NCBI RefSeq assembly: GCF_964355755.1 | Contig: NC_092673.1 | Span: forward strand, 12,965,001-13,029,000 | Direction of reading: 5' to 3' | Origin: Antedon mediterranea | Taxonomy: Eukaryota; Echinodermata; Crinoidea; Comatulida; Antedonidae | DNA: 64,000 bases | Shown: piece by piece, positions 31,079 to 41,864 of the stretch | Position numbering within the stretch: the stretch's first letter is position 1 | Layout: every line of letters starts with the position of its first letter | The notes under the pieces: generated by a model | The model's input: only the letters and a program-made list of their open reading frames with translations | Told to the model about the DNA's origin: nothing | The model's database searches: none | Made by a program: the position numbers and the translations under genes

Positions 31079-31260
31079 CACATCCAAAATGCAACAGAAA
31101 ATGTTCTTCTTGGAACAATTTCAATATTTGTCAAACGAAGAACACCAGAAGTCTCCGCAAAATAAGCAGCGTAATCCGTGAGGTCAACAGGGTCAGAATA
31201 TTGTATGTGTCTGGGAAACTGAGCATGGTCATCCCGCTTAGTACGGCCATGAGATGTCAA
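31079..31260 (-). CDS. Possible exon of unknown gene
   Basis: Minus-strand frame reading HAQFPRHIQYSDPVDLTDYA, then SGVLRLTNIEIVPRRTFSVA, running into GTGGTAAGTTATCC, a good donor at about 31077-31079. The same donor context (GGTAAGTTATCCTGACTTAT) recurs at 35240-35262, so this may be part of a duplicated or mobile unit. I do not recognise the protein. Confidence 0.3.
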
Positions 31261-31299
31261 ACATTGTCTCCCTTTTAGATCTTGTTGCTCTGATTTTCC

Positions 31300-31470
31300 G
31301 TAAGCACGGTCAATACAATAGTGTAGGCCACTATGTAATTTCGTGTCATTTTTTTGTTAAAAGCAAAATTCCAGCTGATTTAGTGTCTTTAGGATGTAAA
31401 GTAATGAAAAAAATATGTTGCCATTTTTTTAAAAAAGCTTAAGGGTGTCAAATCCAAGATGGCCGCCAAT
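31300..31470. repeat. Diverged inverted repeat, left arm
   Basis: Pairs with 34728-34900 in opposite orientation: TTTTTTGTTAAAAGCAAA, AATGAAAAAAATATGTTGCC and a CAAGATGGCC end. Both arms lead into ATGGCCGCC-rich sequence. Confidence 0.55.
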
Positions 31471-34400
31471 ACGTAAAATATCCAATAAATGTACCATATT
31501 GGACAAAGTAACACCCATTATGAATAATATTTTAAGTTCATATGGGTTCTCTGCTATATAAGAATTATTATAAACCTATATTCATTAGTATTCTGACATT
31601 TTGAATTTCAAAATGGCCGCCATTTTTTAAAAATTGATTAAATTTCTTATTAAAACATGTGCAAGCTATGACGTTGATTGAAATCACATAAAATGATAGG
31701 CCTATGACAACAAAATTTGTGATTAACACAAAATGGCGGCCAATTTGAATTTTAAAATGGCCGCCATTTTTTTAAAATGGGTTAAATTTCTTATTAAAAC
31801 TTGTATAAGTTAAATAAAATTAGATTGAAATATACAAAGTGATATGCTTATGACAACAACATGGTGATCAACACAAAATGTTGACCATCAGGAGGTCTAC
31901 TGTACTGACAGTACACTTCTTCATATTAAAACATCTCATAAACTTTTTCAGTTAAATGACAACTAACTCTGCCAAAGTCCTTCAATGAAATATTTCTAAT
32001 CTTGAATGCGATACAGTAAGTTGTTCTCTACTACTGTATCCATCAAACTTCCACAGACTGATCTGCGTTCCCAACAACCTTGTTCAGAAACAAATTGGCA
32101 AAATAACTGAAATACCTCATTTCACCGGCAAATAATCTCTATAGGAGTCTTCTTTTACTTTGATAAGTTTGTCACCTGTATTCACCGTCATATATATTTT
32201 TTGCCAATATTCGTCTTTTTCTTAGGATCCCATATAGACAGTTTGCCTTCTACAAGACTTTTACCAATGCCTCAAACATTTTCTGTCCAATTTCATCATG
32301 CCATGGCCAACAAACACCTTTGTGCGAATTGCAGCATTCTTCATTAATCGGGATATCATCTCTCTTTAAATGTTAACTAGATTTACCAGCTCTGATGAAA
32401 TCATTAATTTGTGTTATTCCAATGATACCACGCTCAAAGACCCTGATCAATTGATGTAAATCCAGCAAGTCCCACACATACATGTCCTCTCATATACATA
32501 TATAGGGATATAGTTTAACCACATCATTTAGATTTCGTCGACTCTCTGTATGTATTCAAATTAATATCTTTATGATCAGCCTCTTTCAAACAAAATGATA
32601 CTTAACTTAGAATCTCTTTTTCCGTCTGCATTTGTAGAAGCAAGTTGTAGAGAGAAAGCAGAATTAGTGTGCTTTTGTCCATTTAAGATATTTGTGTCAC
32701 TGGTTGTATATGTAATACAAGTTCAGTTTCAACAAAAGCACTTGCCTCAACACTATTTTCACAATCCACTCATCTCGGGCAAGAGTCATCACCAGGCATT
32801 CTTGTCTTTCCTTAGTACATGAGTTTTTATACCACAACCATGTGCACTCATCAAACCAGTGTATAATGCTGTAGGGGGTACATATCTAATGAAATTGGTT
32901 GAGATTGTAGAAGATGAGAAGTAGGAATTCATTCATTTACAAGGTTATTTATAGGCAGAGCTGTATCTGTATTTCCTTCAAGCTTCTGCCAAAAGTTGAC
33001 CGGTTGAAAACTTACCAACCATACTGGCCCTGAAGGTTCAGACATTGAATTACATAGCAATAACGCATTTATTATTTAACATATTTATACAGGATTTCAC
33101 AATAAGGTATAAATGCACTTGTTTTATATTGTGGTCCTGTCTCCTGTCAAGTTTCAGTTTCATGAAAAGAAATGAGATCTGTAATTTAGAATCTATATAA
33201 ATTATGGTTAATTCTGACATAGGCGAGCACAATGGAAAAACTTTGGAACAAATTTCTGCCTTGGATACCTACCTGAACTATCTCAGGTGTACCGCGAAAT
33301 GTAAAACAGTTTTCACTATTACGATATTGTTCCATATTTCTATCTTAGGAATATATTATAAAGAGTTTTAAAACAAAATTTCTGATTCATCGGTAGATTT
33401 TCAACTCAATTTCAATTGTACGCGGTCAAAGTAATTTCCGGGTTCACGATGAGTTCACAGGTTCACTTGCAACTACCTGGTTTCAGTTAAGTTGGTCGTT
33501 AGTAGCTATTTTAGTTTTTTTTTTATTTTCGGATCGGACCGCCCGTGTGAAGGTACAGTAGTTAAAAAATAAAATCCCGATAGCCGAGTTTTATTGAGTA
33601 AGCTGGCAGGAATAACTGTAGGCTATCTGTGTCCCATTAGGGCCCATATTGCAAGCCGTCTAAAACATCTTCCTTCTTGGGCCGAAACGGCCTACACTGT
33701 CGCGGAAGTTAGTTTCAAAAGATGTTTAAATTAAATAATGTATTATGATGTTATTTATTTGAATAAACACCTCCCCAATAAAACATCACTTTGAATAATA
33801 ATCGCCTACACCCCCCCCCCCCCCCCCTCACCTACCCAACTATCTAATAAACGCCCATCCACATTAATTATACCTACAATATTGTATATACTATTTATAA
33901 TAGAATTCATTACACTGTTAACTATAATTTACCAAGCATTTGTTATAATTTTTTACCACTTTTCATATCTATTAGAGGATTTTATTTGATTATGAATGTT
34001 ACGATATTATTAAAACTAAAAAATCCCTCGAATAAGCATCTCCCTCAAATGAACTCTGCCTCCACCTCCACCCTATACAACAATAAACACTATACTTTAA
34101 AATTTTATCAATCATCTAAGACACTGTGAAACAGAGTAGGTTTAGTTTTTCGAATGTCAAGCATTTTCAATAATGGTAACCGACAGAAAACGTACAAGGA
34201 GAACGTCCTTCTAAAACCTTTTTACCCGAGTCATTATCCTTCCGAGAACCTTCGTTTACACTTCCTAGAGGGGAGCGAACGAACTAGAGGTCTAACCCTC
34301 TAGTTAGACGTAATTGTTGTTGAATATTTGATATAAATTGTTAATTTGTTCCATACTTTTGCAACTCCAACTTTGAACGATTACTTAATTTAATAGTCAT

Positions 34401-34727
34401 AGTGGGGTATTATATATCTGTTATATAGAGAGAGGACATTGACAACTTTAGACTTATATTTACAATTTATAATCCTGTGAGAAGTGACAATTTTAGAACA
34501 TTGTGTACAAACAACAATTTATGCACACATATTTAAAAAAAATTATTTAAAGAATTTAATTTTTAGTGGTGGCCATTTTGAAATCCAAGATGGCCGACAG
34601 ATTATCACTTTACACAGTTAGGATTGTATAATGGCTACAGTAATACCATCAAAACGGACTTTTTCCACATTCATAATATGTATTATTGGTGATATTCTGA
34701 TTTTTAATAGGGTTATTTGAATGTTGG
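31471..34727. other. ATGGCCGCC repeats, decayed coding on minus strand, poly-C run
   Basis: 31450-31770 and 34560-34740 hold repeated AAAATGGCCGCCATTTT motifs. Between about 32000 and 32450 the minus strand has coding-like pieces broken by stops (for example EECCNSHKGVCWPWHDEIGQ), with no family recognised. A run of 17 C lies at 33811-33827. Otherwise nothing. Confidence 0.35.
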
Positions 34728-34900
34728 TGGCCATCTTGAATTTGGTCCTTTAAATGTCTTTTGAAAAAATGGCAACATATTTTTTTTCATTCCTTATATT
34801 ATCAAGATATGAAATAAAGTCAAAGTTTGCTTTTAACAAAAAATATACACGACATTCATATAAACGACATACCAGCCTACACTACAAGACCAACCGCGAA
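34728..34900. repeat. Diverged inverted repeat, right arm
   Basis: Partner of 31300-31470. With the two TAAGTT/CAGGATAACTTACCA motifs (31063 and 35245, same orientation) the 4-kb interval looks like a rearranged duplication rather than a simple transposon. Confidence 0.5.
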
Positions 34901-36889
34901 TAAAAGTAAATGCTGGAAATTAGATACTGCCATGCTTGGAATCAAACGTATAATAAGCACTGCTAATCTTACTACTGCCTTAAATTCAATGCTCATGGAC
35001 CAATGAGTTGCTGATTGGCTGCGAAAAATCCGGGCCTCTTGTACCAAGGTGTTGTAAAAGCCTTTGTTTGGTTCAATTACACCTTTACGCCTTTACTCTG
35101 ATTCATTGTTTTTTAAAATTTGCATACTTAGCAGATGCAGATGTTTTACCTCCGCCTAGTACGGGGCGCTGTTCGGGACATTACTCATTTTGTCGACATA
35201 ATACAATTAAACACGTTGTTATAGGCCTAATAATTATAAAAATAAGTCAGGATAACTTACCACTATTATGACATTTGACTTGAAGAAAAACATTTGGTTT
35301 TAGTAATTTTAAACATCCTTTTGCAAAGTTACAACAAATATTCAAAAACCTCAAACAATGGCGTTTTTACGTATTCCTCGCCTATGTTAACAGCAGCAAC
35401 AAAGGTATAAAACAGATCATTTTGTTTTACAGCAAACTATTTCTGAATCTAGCGTATTAATTTAGCAAAAGTAAATCCAAGATCATCTTAGTGTTGTTGA
35501 ACAAGGCGCGTAAGAGTAGAATTTCGTTGAAAAGGTGTTGCTGAAACAGATGCAGTGTTCAATCAACATGAAGTGAAGAGACATGAACCACGAGGGTACA
35601 TGTCTTTCGCAACTCAATCGCAACTATTTTCTTTTTAGGAGAGTAAAAAAAATGTTTTTAAAATCTACTTCCACAAATATAAACAATATACAATATCGAC
35701 AATATCTCCGTTTTTGTTGTGATCGTTAAAATACAAATTGAAGATAAAAGCAATTAACATTTTTTACAAGTAATAATAAACAGATATTTACAGCTTCAAG
35801 AGTACACTTCATGACAATGAACAAGTCTGGCGTGTGCAACATCTACGTAATGGAAAAATCCCTAGTCTTTGGAAAATTCTGTCATGCAGCTCACAGCAAA
35901 ATTTCATCATATCTCCATGACGCCGTACTCAGAAATTAGGGTCTGTGTTTTGGTTTGTTTGAAAACAGAGACGACCGCAGAAACTGCGCATATTACAATA
36001 CATGCACACAGACTGTTTTTCTTTTGTTGTGTCCAAAAATAAGATATTCCTTGGGTTATATAGTTATAACTTTTCACACTAAGCCAGTCAGACATCATAA
36101 CAAATTCAAACGCCCGTATTCTTAAACCGGACTTTAGTTGTAGTTCGAAGGTCGACTTGAAAAAATTGTAGTTCGAGCTATTACTTCAAATTCGATTAAA
36201 AAACAAAGTAGTCGAAGTTTGCAGTTCGACTTAATGAAGTCGAGCTTTTAGTCGAGTTGCACACGTCTGGGTAACAAAGGCTATACATTGGCCAATGACA
36301 AGAAAGTATTTGAGGAGCAGACGAAATTTTGCGCATTGATATCACTTCGCACTTTCTTACAACACTTTTTACGCATCAGGACTATATACATGAAAAGTAA
36401 TTTTAATCGTTAATTATTAGAACAAGATCAGTATTAATTTAACAGTGAAGTACTTTTGATTAACAACAAACAAAATCTTCAAAATATATTCAGGAACCAT
36501 GGCGGTACGGTAACTTTTATATTTTCCAGGCCCCCAACAAAGTATGATCGCGACGAACCACGCACTTCATAGCGTAACAGAAAGCGCTAGGCCCCCTAAA
36601 CATTGCGTGGTGAATTTCCGCATCTGCCATTGTCGCTATGGCGTGACGTAGTTCAAGTCGGACTTGCGCGAAGAAAATAATTTAATTTGTATACGGTTGT
36701 AAATAAAGATTATTTTCATTATTATAATATCAATGTATATTTAATTAAGCTAATATTAAAAAATAGATATTTCATTCTTCAATATCTGGCCAATATAACA
36801 ACTCAATGACTGTTACATTTTTCATAAACATCGTTTAAAAACCATTTAGGCGACCATTTAGCGTGCCCCCTCCAGGACTAAAAAAATCG
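34901..36889. other. Gene-free stretch
   Basis: No coding family. CCCGTATTCTTAAACC at 36115-36130 and the GTCGA/TTCGA-rich 36140-36250 resemble one end of an inverted-repeat element, but no partner end was found. Confidence 0.35.
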
Positions 36890-37552
36890 ATCAAAATTCT
36901 GACCCGGGCAAGTAGAACATTTTCTGGATCATACTACATCAATCTAACCCGGCCCGAGGTGTGGTCATATATTGCGACTTTAAAATTGGTGCTATTAAAA
37001 CTTAGTAAAATAACATTAAAAATACGCATTGTAAATTGCTTTAAAACAGGTACTTGCCCGAACTGGGATGCCAGGATCATACTAAGTCAATCTATACTAT
37101 TGAGAACCCGGCCCAAGGCGTCGGGGTGTGATCATAATGCCAATTAAAAAGTGGTGCTATTAATACTTCAAAAACACTAAAAATACTCATTTTAAATTGC
37201 TTTAAAAGACGTACTTGCCCGCACTGGGCCGAGGCAAGTGGCACATTTCTGGAATGCCAGGACCATACTACGTCAATCTATACTATTATGAACCCGGCCC
37301 GAGGCGTCGGGGTGTGGTCATATGGCCACTTTAAAAGTGGTGTTTACTAAAAAAAAAACACAAAAAACTGCATTTTAAATTGCTTTAAAACACGTACTTG
37401 CCCACACTGGGCCGGGGCAAATGGCACATTTCTGGAATGCCAGGACCATACTACGTCAATCTATACAATTGTGAACCCGCCCCGAGGCGTCTGGTGTCGT
37501 CATATTTTCTAATTGAAAAGTGGTGTTTTTAATGGTCTAAATTAATGCTAAA
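36890..37552 (-). repeat. Satellite array, inverted relative to 18680-19510
   Basis: Four units of the ~185-bp satellite in reverse orientation (CTGGAATGCCAGGACCATAC, CGGCCCGAGGCGTCGGGGTG, GTACTTGCCCGCACTGGGCC). The first unit (36890) is diverged. Confidence 0.9.
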
Positions 37553-37775
37553 AATACGCCTAGCGAACGTCTAATAAGGAACCAACTTCACAAATGAATG
37601 TCGAATAGGGAATAAGTAACAGCAGGAGATTGGTTGGTGGTGCACGGCATATTTACCGCTGGGAAATTATCAATTTTGGCCTAGCCTAGCGAATGTCGAA
37701 CGTTGAATAAGGAACCAACTTCCATTGACGAATGTCGAAAAGCAATAAGTAACCAACTTTACGGCGCTCATAAAA
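37553..37775 (-). repeat. Dispersed repeat R2, copy 2 (inverted)
   Basis: Reverse complement of 4224-4405, directly abutting the satellite. Confidence 0.75.
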
Positions 37776-37941
37776 TGATGAACATTGGCCACTTAATAAT
37801 AATTACAATCAATAATTATACAATAAAAAAGTCACTGGGTGACCCTTTGGGCAAGGATGGTACTGTACTAGCTACTGATGGTACTACCAGGGAGGTGAAA
37901 TAAAGCAGAGAGCTCGAAGTCCAGAAACTAATTTACTAGTA

Positions 37942-38783
37942 CCGTATATTTCGGTGTATAAGTCGCACCTGTGTATAAGACGCACCCCCAACTGAGAGTA
38001 AAATATCGGTATTTTTTATATCGTCGATGTATAAGACGCACCTTATATTTCATCAAAACAATGTTTTTTTAAATTGTAATCAATATTATTGTAATAATAT
38101 ATTTTGTTATATCTACAACGGCATCCTTTATTTATGTTTTTTCTTACCTAGGCTCAGCCGCGCCCAGCCTCAACAAGTTCTTTCCAACTTGTTATTCATG
38201 AGTTTCGCCGCAACATATCGAGTGCATGACCGTGTGTGTAACACGCACGTGTGTGGGCTATCCTCGCTTGATCATTTCGAGAGGGCGCGCGTTTTCACGG
38301 ACAATCGTATTCGATTAGTATCTATGTATCCGAGAAGTGTGTACGCTAGGTCCATGCTATAATCACCTGGAGAATATACTAGTCGAATACCGTACACCAT
38401 GTGGCCACCAAAAGAAGGGCTTGCGCTTGGGGCACGGCGGTCGTGCGTATAACTACTGTATAAATAAATACTATTCCAATCGTATGACGTAAACGTTTAC
38501 AAATAAAATTTTATCGGAGCGCCATAATGAACAAATCTTTTCATCATATTTAGTATAACATCATGCTGAAATGACTTGAAAACTAGGCAGAAGCAGGTTG
38601 CCGTTACGTTAGTTAGTTACTGTAGCTAGGCCTAGCCTACTCAGGCCTAGCAAACGAGGTGATAGCCTAGGCCTATGTACAATCTGTGTGGTGAGGCATT
38701 TATGTTCGGTGTATAAGACGCACCCTTAATTTAGAGGTCAAATTTGCGTGTCAAAAGTGCGACTTATACACCGAAATATACGG
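37942..38783. mobile_element. TA-flanked inverted-repeat element (Tc1/mariner- or ISL2EU-like)
   Basis: 842 bp with ends CCGTATATTTCGGTGTATAA at 37942 and its complement ending ATATACGG at 38783; inside both ends GTGTATAAGACGCACC is repeated. TA duplication at 37940-37941 and 38784-38785. No transposase; the open frame at 38027-38362 shows no family. The superfamily is not settled by ends and TA alone. Confidence 0.75.
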
Positions 38784-39388
38784 TAAATCAATTATCAAGA
38801 CATGCGCTATGGTTTCTTCAAAGTCGGAAGGTCACTTAATCCTCGCTCAGGCTATGAAGGCTGCTCGAAAAAGTAGCTTTGATATCTTGGTTGGTCACCG
38901 TAAAAAAACTATTATTGTATGGATGCGCATTAATATGTTGGTTCTTTACATGCGCACTAATGTTAAATGAAAACCCCACGAAAATCCCAACAAAGATGTA
39001 CCAAGGTAAACACACTTCCTAATTGTATATTACTTTTTTTTTAAAGTTATTAGTGATTTTATTTTTGAAATTCATATAAATTCAATTGTTTTAATTGTTT
39101 TGATATAAATTTTGTTTTTTTGGTACAGTATTTATGAAGTTATTAAAGGTGTTTGAACATTATTCATGTATTATTCATGTATTTAAATTTATATTATTTA
39201 TTTCTGATAATGCAGAGTTCATAAATAGACTGAGTTTTTGTTTAAATAATATATAGATACTAATAGTTAAATAAGAATGTTAACTTATAATTGTTAATAA
39301 TGAAGGCGGTAGACAATTTATTTCTTGGCTAGTCCCAGTTATAAATAGTAATTAAAATAACTAAATATTGTATATATATATTTTGGAT
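38784..39388. other. Flank upstream of the zinc-finger pseudogene
   Basis: AT-rich, nothing coding seen. Confidence 0.35.
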
Positions 39389-39778
39389 ATGGAAAGCCCT
39401 TGTCAGCTTTGTGGTTCTAATGCCATTCCATTGGATAAATGTCCTTATCAAAAGGAGAAGTTTACTTTGCAAATAGAGAGAGCGTTTGATGTTCAAGTTA
39501 GTGAAAATCAGGATTTTCATCCTCAGCTAGTATGCACATTATGTGTAAGATCACTGAGAAGGTGGTGGGAAAAAGCTATAAAAAAAACAAGAAAGTATTA
39601 AACTTTAAATATTAAACTTTACGATTTTACATCAACTGAGCAGGAAGACGCTACAAAACTACATGTAAACTGGGACACGCTTGTAACTGTGGCTTTGCAA
39701 CATGGTCTTGCTCATTGGGAAGAAGGAGGTGTACATATTTTTGTAGCACTAACTTCCAATGGTATTGCTACTAATTAA
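39389..39778 (+). pseudogene. Small zinc-finger protein with one in-frame stop (same family as 60668-61283)
   Basis: From ATG 39389 the frame encodes MESPCQLCGSNAIPL, a linker, then FHPQLVCTLCVRSLRRW: two CxxC pairs about 45 residues apart, as in ZAD-like treble-clef fingers. A TAA at 39599-39601 interrupts it, but the same frame continues with YDFTSTEQEDATKLH, LVTVALQHGLAHWEEGGVHI and stops at 39776-39778. The tail matches in layout the C-terminal part of the minus-strand gene at 60668 (GLICWRNGDQVI). So one stop probably kills an otherwise collinear gene of 129 codons. Function unknown; a DNA- or protein-binding role is inferred. Confidence 0.55.
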
Positions 39779-40295
39779 AGTTGACGGGGAAAATTAGGAG
39801 GTACATTCAAACGGTGTGATTGTTCAAAAATCAGTAGTAACAGGTAAGATCTAAAAAATTAATTATGGCTGTTTTTAGAAAGAAATACAAAGCAGGATAC
39901 ATGCCAAATTCTTATTGAAACTGAAGGTCGATGTTTTCAGTGCAAGATATATCAAAGCGATATCATGTCACGTTCAGCTAAGCGGCGTAAAGCGCCACCT
40001 ATTAAGGATATTTAGCATCTAGGACAAGAAATGATTGTTTGCCACGTTCTTTAGTAAACGAGAAAGCAGTTAAATTAAAACAAAGAAACAAATGCTGTTA
40101 ATCTTTCTGTTTTGAGTGAATTTATTTAGAAGCAAACTTTTAATATCAATTCCCTGTAAATTTACCAATGTTTTTCCAGATATTCTTTGATATTCAATTT
40201 CTTTTTCTCTGAAAAAAGGAAAAACTTTTTCATTGATTTTAAATAAACCTTCACGATTTTGCCTTTGAATCCATGAGTTAGCATAATTTTAATTG
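39779..40295. other. Region after the zinc-finger pseudogene
   Basis: The plus strand around 39880-40010 still looks coding in pieces (for example CQILIETEGRCFQCKI) but is broken. No family recognised. Confidence 0.3.
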
Positions 40296-41864
40296 TCAGT
40301 TTCGTGTATCTTTGCATGAGGCACATAAACCAGCAGTATACTTAAGAATTTCTTCTTCATCTTGTGTTATACTTATAATACCTAAGGAATCCTCATTTAC
40401 TTTGTTGCACTCTACCATTAACAAGTTCAGAAGACCTAAAAGAAATTCTTGACATAAAATGTTTGCAGGAATTTTGTTGCACTGTACTTCGATTTTTGTT
40501 AGTAAATCTTGCCATACGCCAAGTGAATGCATCTTTAGCACCTGAAAGGTTTACCATATTTTATTGTCTTCTTCTGATGAGAAGTACTTGCTTCTGCGTT
40601 TTTCCAAGCACTCCCACAGCTCTAACGTAATATTTTTATAAAATGCAGTCAACAAGTAGTTGTTTGCATAACTGCCTCACCTCTACAACATTTGGGTAAT
40701 TTTTCTGAAATACATGTATGTTTTTGTAGGATTTCTTTTAATGTTGCTGTAGCCAGCATTTTCCCCTTTTGCCTTAGTAAAATTTGATTTTGGTCGCAAC
40801 ACTAAATAAGAAAAGGCAAAAAATATATTGTAATGTAAAATAAGAATCAAATTTGTCAATGTAATATACCTTTTTCTGTTCTTTTTCTTGTTTCCTTTTT
40901 GTCGTTCTTAAGCTTGGTATCATTATTTGATGTCTTATTAGGACTTGATGGTTTAACCATACCCTGTTCTCTGATCGATGACGAACCTTTATGTTAAAAT
41001 AAATGTGAATTTATTATACTGTATTATTACGTATTTAGGCCTGTACGCGTACTGAGTGAGTATAAAATTTAAAATACAGTAAATTATAGATAGAAATGGA
41101 CCAGCAATATACAGTAGCAGGCCTTGGCCCCTACCTACCTAGTACTGTAGTCTAGGCCTAAAGGGTTTTGTTGTAATAATAATACTGTAGAGGTGCTTAA
41201 AAATTTAAAATATTGATTGATTGACAAAATAATAATAAATTACCATTAAACAAACGAATTAATTGGACTAACTTAGGCCTATTATAACCAGGGAGGTGTT
41301 GTTTTTTTCACCTTCCTGTTATAGCTACTTATTTTACACAAACAGACCAGCGCCTATCGCTAGTTGACTAATAAGACCGCCTTCACCAAAGAACCAGACT
41401 CCTGAAAGTATCGAATGCTCAGTGAGGCCGACGCATTCGTAATAATACCACCCGACATACATGATGAACTCTCACAAAATATAATTTTTTTTGGTGCCAA
41501 CGTTTCCACAAATGCACAGGTTTAATCTCATCAACATCATTTTCCGACTCTTGGACAGATTGAAGTCTACAGCTAATTCTTCTTCAAAATCTCACCCAAC
41601 AAAATAGTCTTCCTTGCTGTAAACCGCCATGATGATAGCTGTACTGTTCACTAAACCATCCAGTTCTTCAGCCTTTTCTTCTGTTAAAGTAACACTTTGG
41701 TGTACCATCATCTTTTCTATTGTTTTTTCCAACTTAGGGTTTCTGGTTTCTAGTGAGCGACGGAAATTTTGGAAATTTTTAAATTTTTCATACAGCTCAC
41801 TGTGATTCATCATGTCATGGCGGACATGCGACGACGACAATGTTCTCAGAGAAGAGATTATCAT
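40296..41864 (-). pseudogene. Decayed multi-exon coding pieces, unknown gene
   Basis: Three minus-strand pieces look coding: 41864-41592 (HSELYEKFKNFQNFRRSLET, then a Glu-rich helix), about 40990-40871 (SSIREQGMVKPSSPNKTSNN, then Lys-rich, ending at a GGTATATT donor-like site) and 40541-40296 (a Leu-rich helix with CASC near the end). They may be exons of one gene. No domain recognised. Confidence 0.3.
41289..41318. mobile_element. Ultra-short palindromic insert, copy 4 (30 bp)
   Basis: CAGGGAGGTGTTGTTTTTTT followed by CACCTTCCTG, flanked by TTATAAC (41282-41288) and TTATAGC (41319-41325), a 6-of-7 direct repeat. Confidence 0.6.

Noticed and set aside
34268-34312. CTAGAGG...CCCTCTAG palindrome as a sixth mini palindromic insert
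   Set aside because: Different ends from the CAGGGAG family and no flanking direct repeat.
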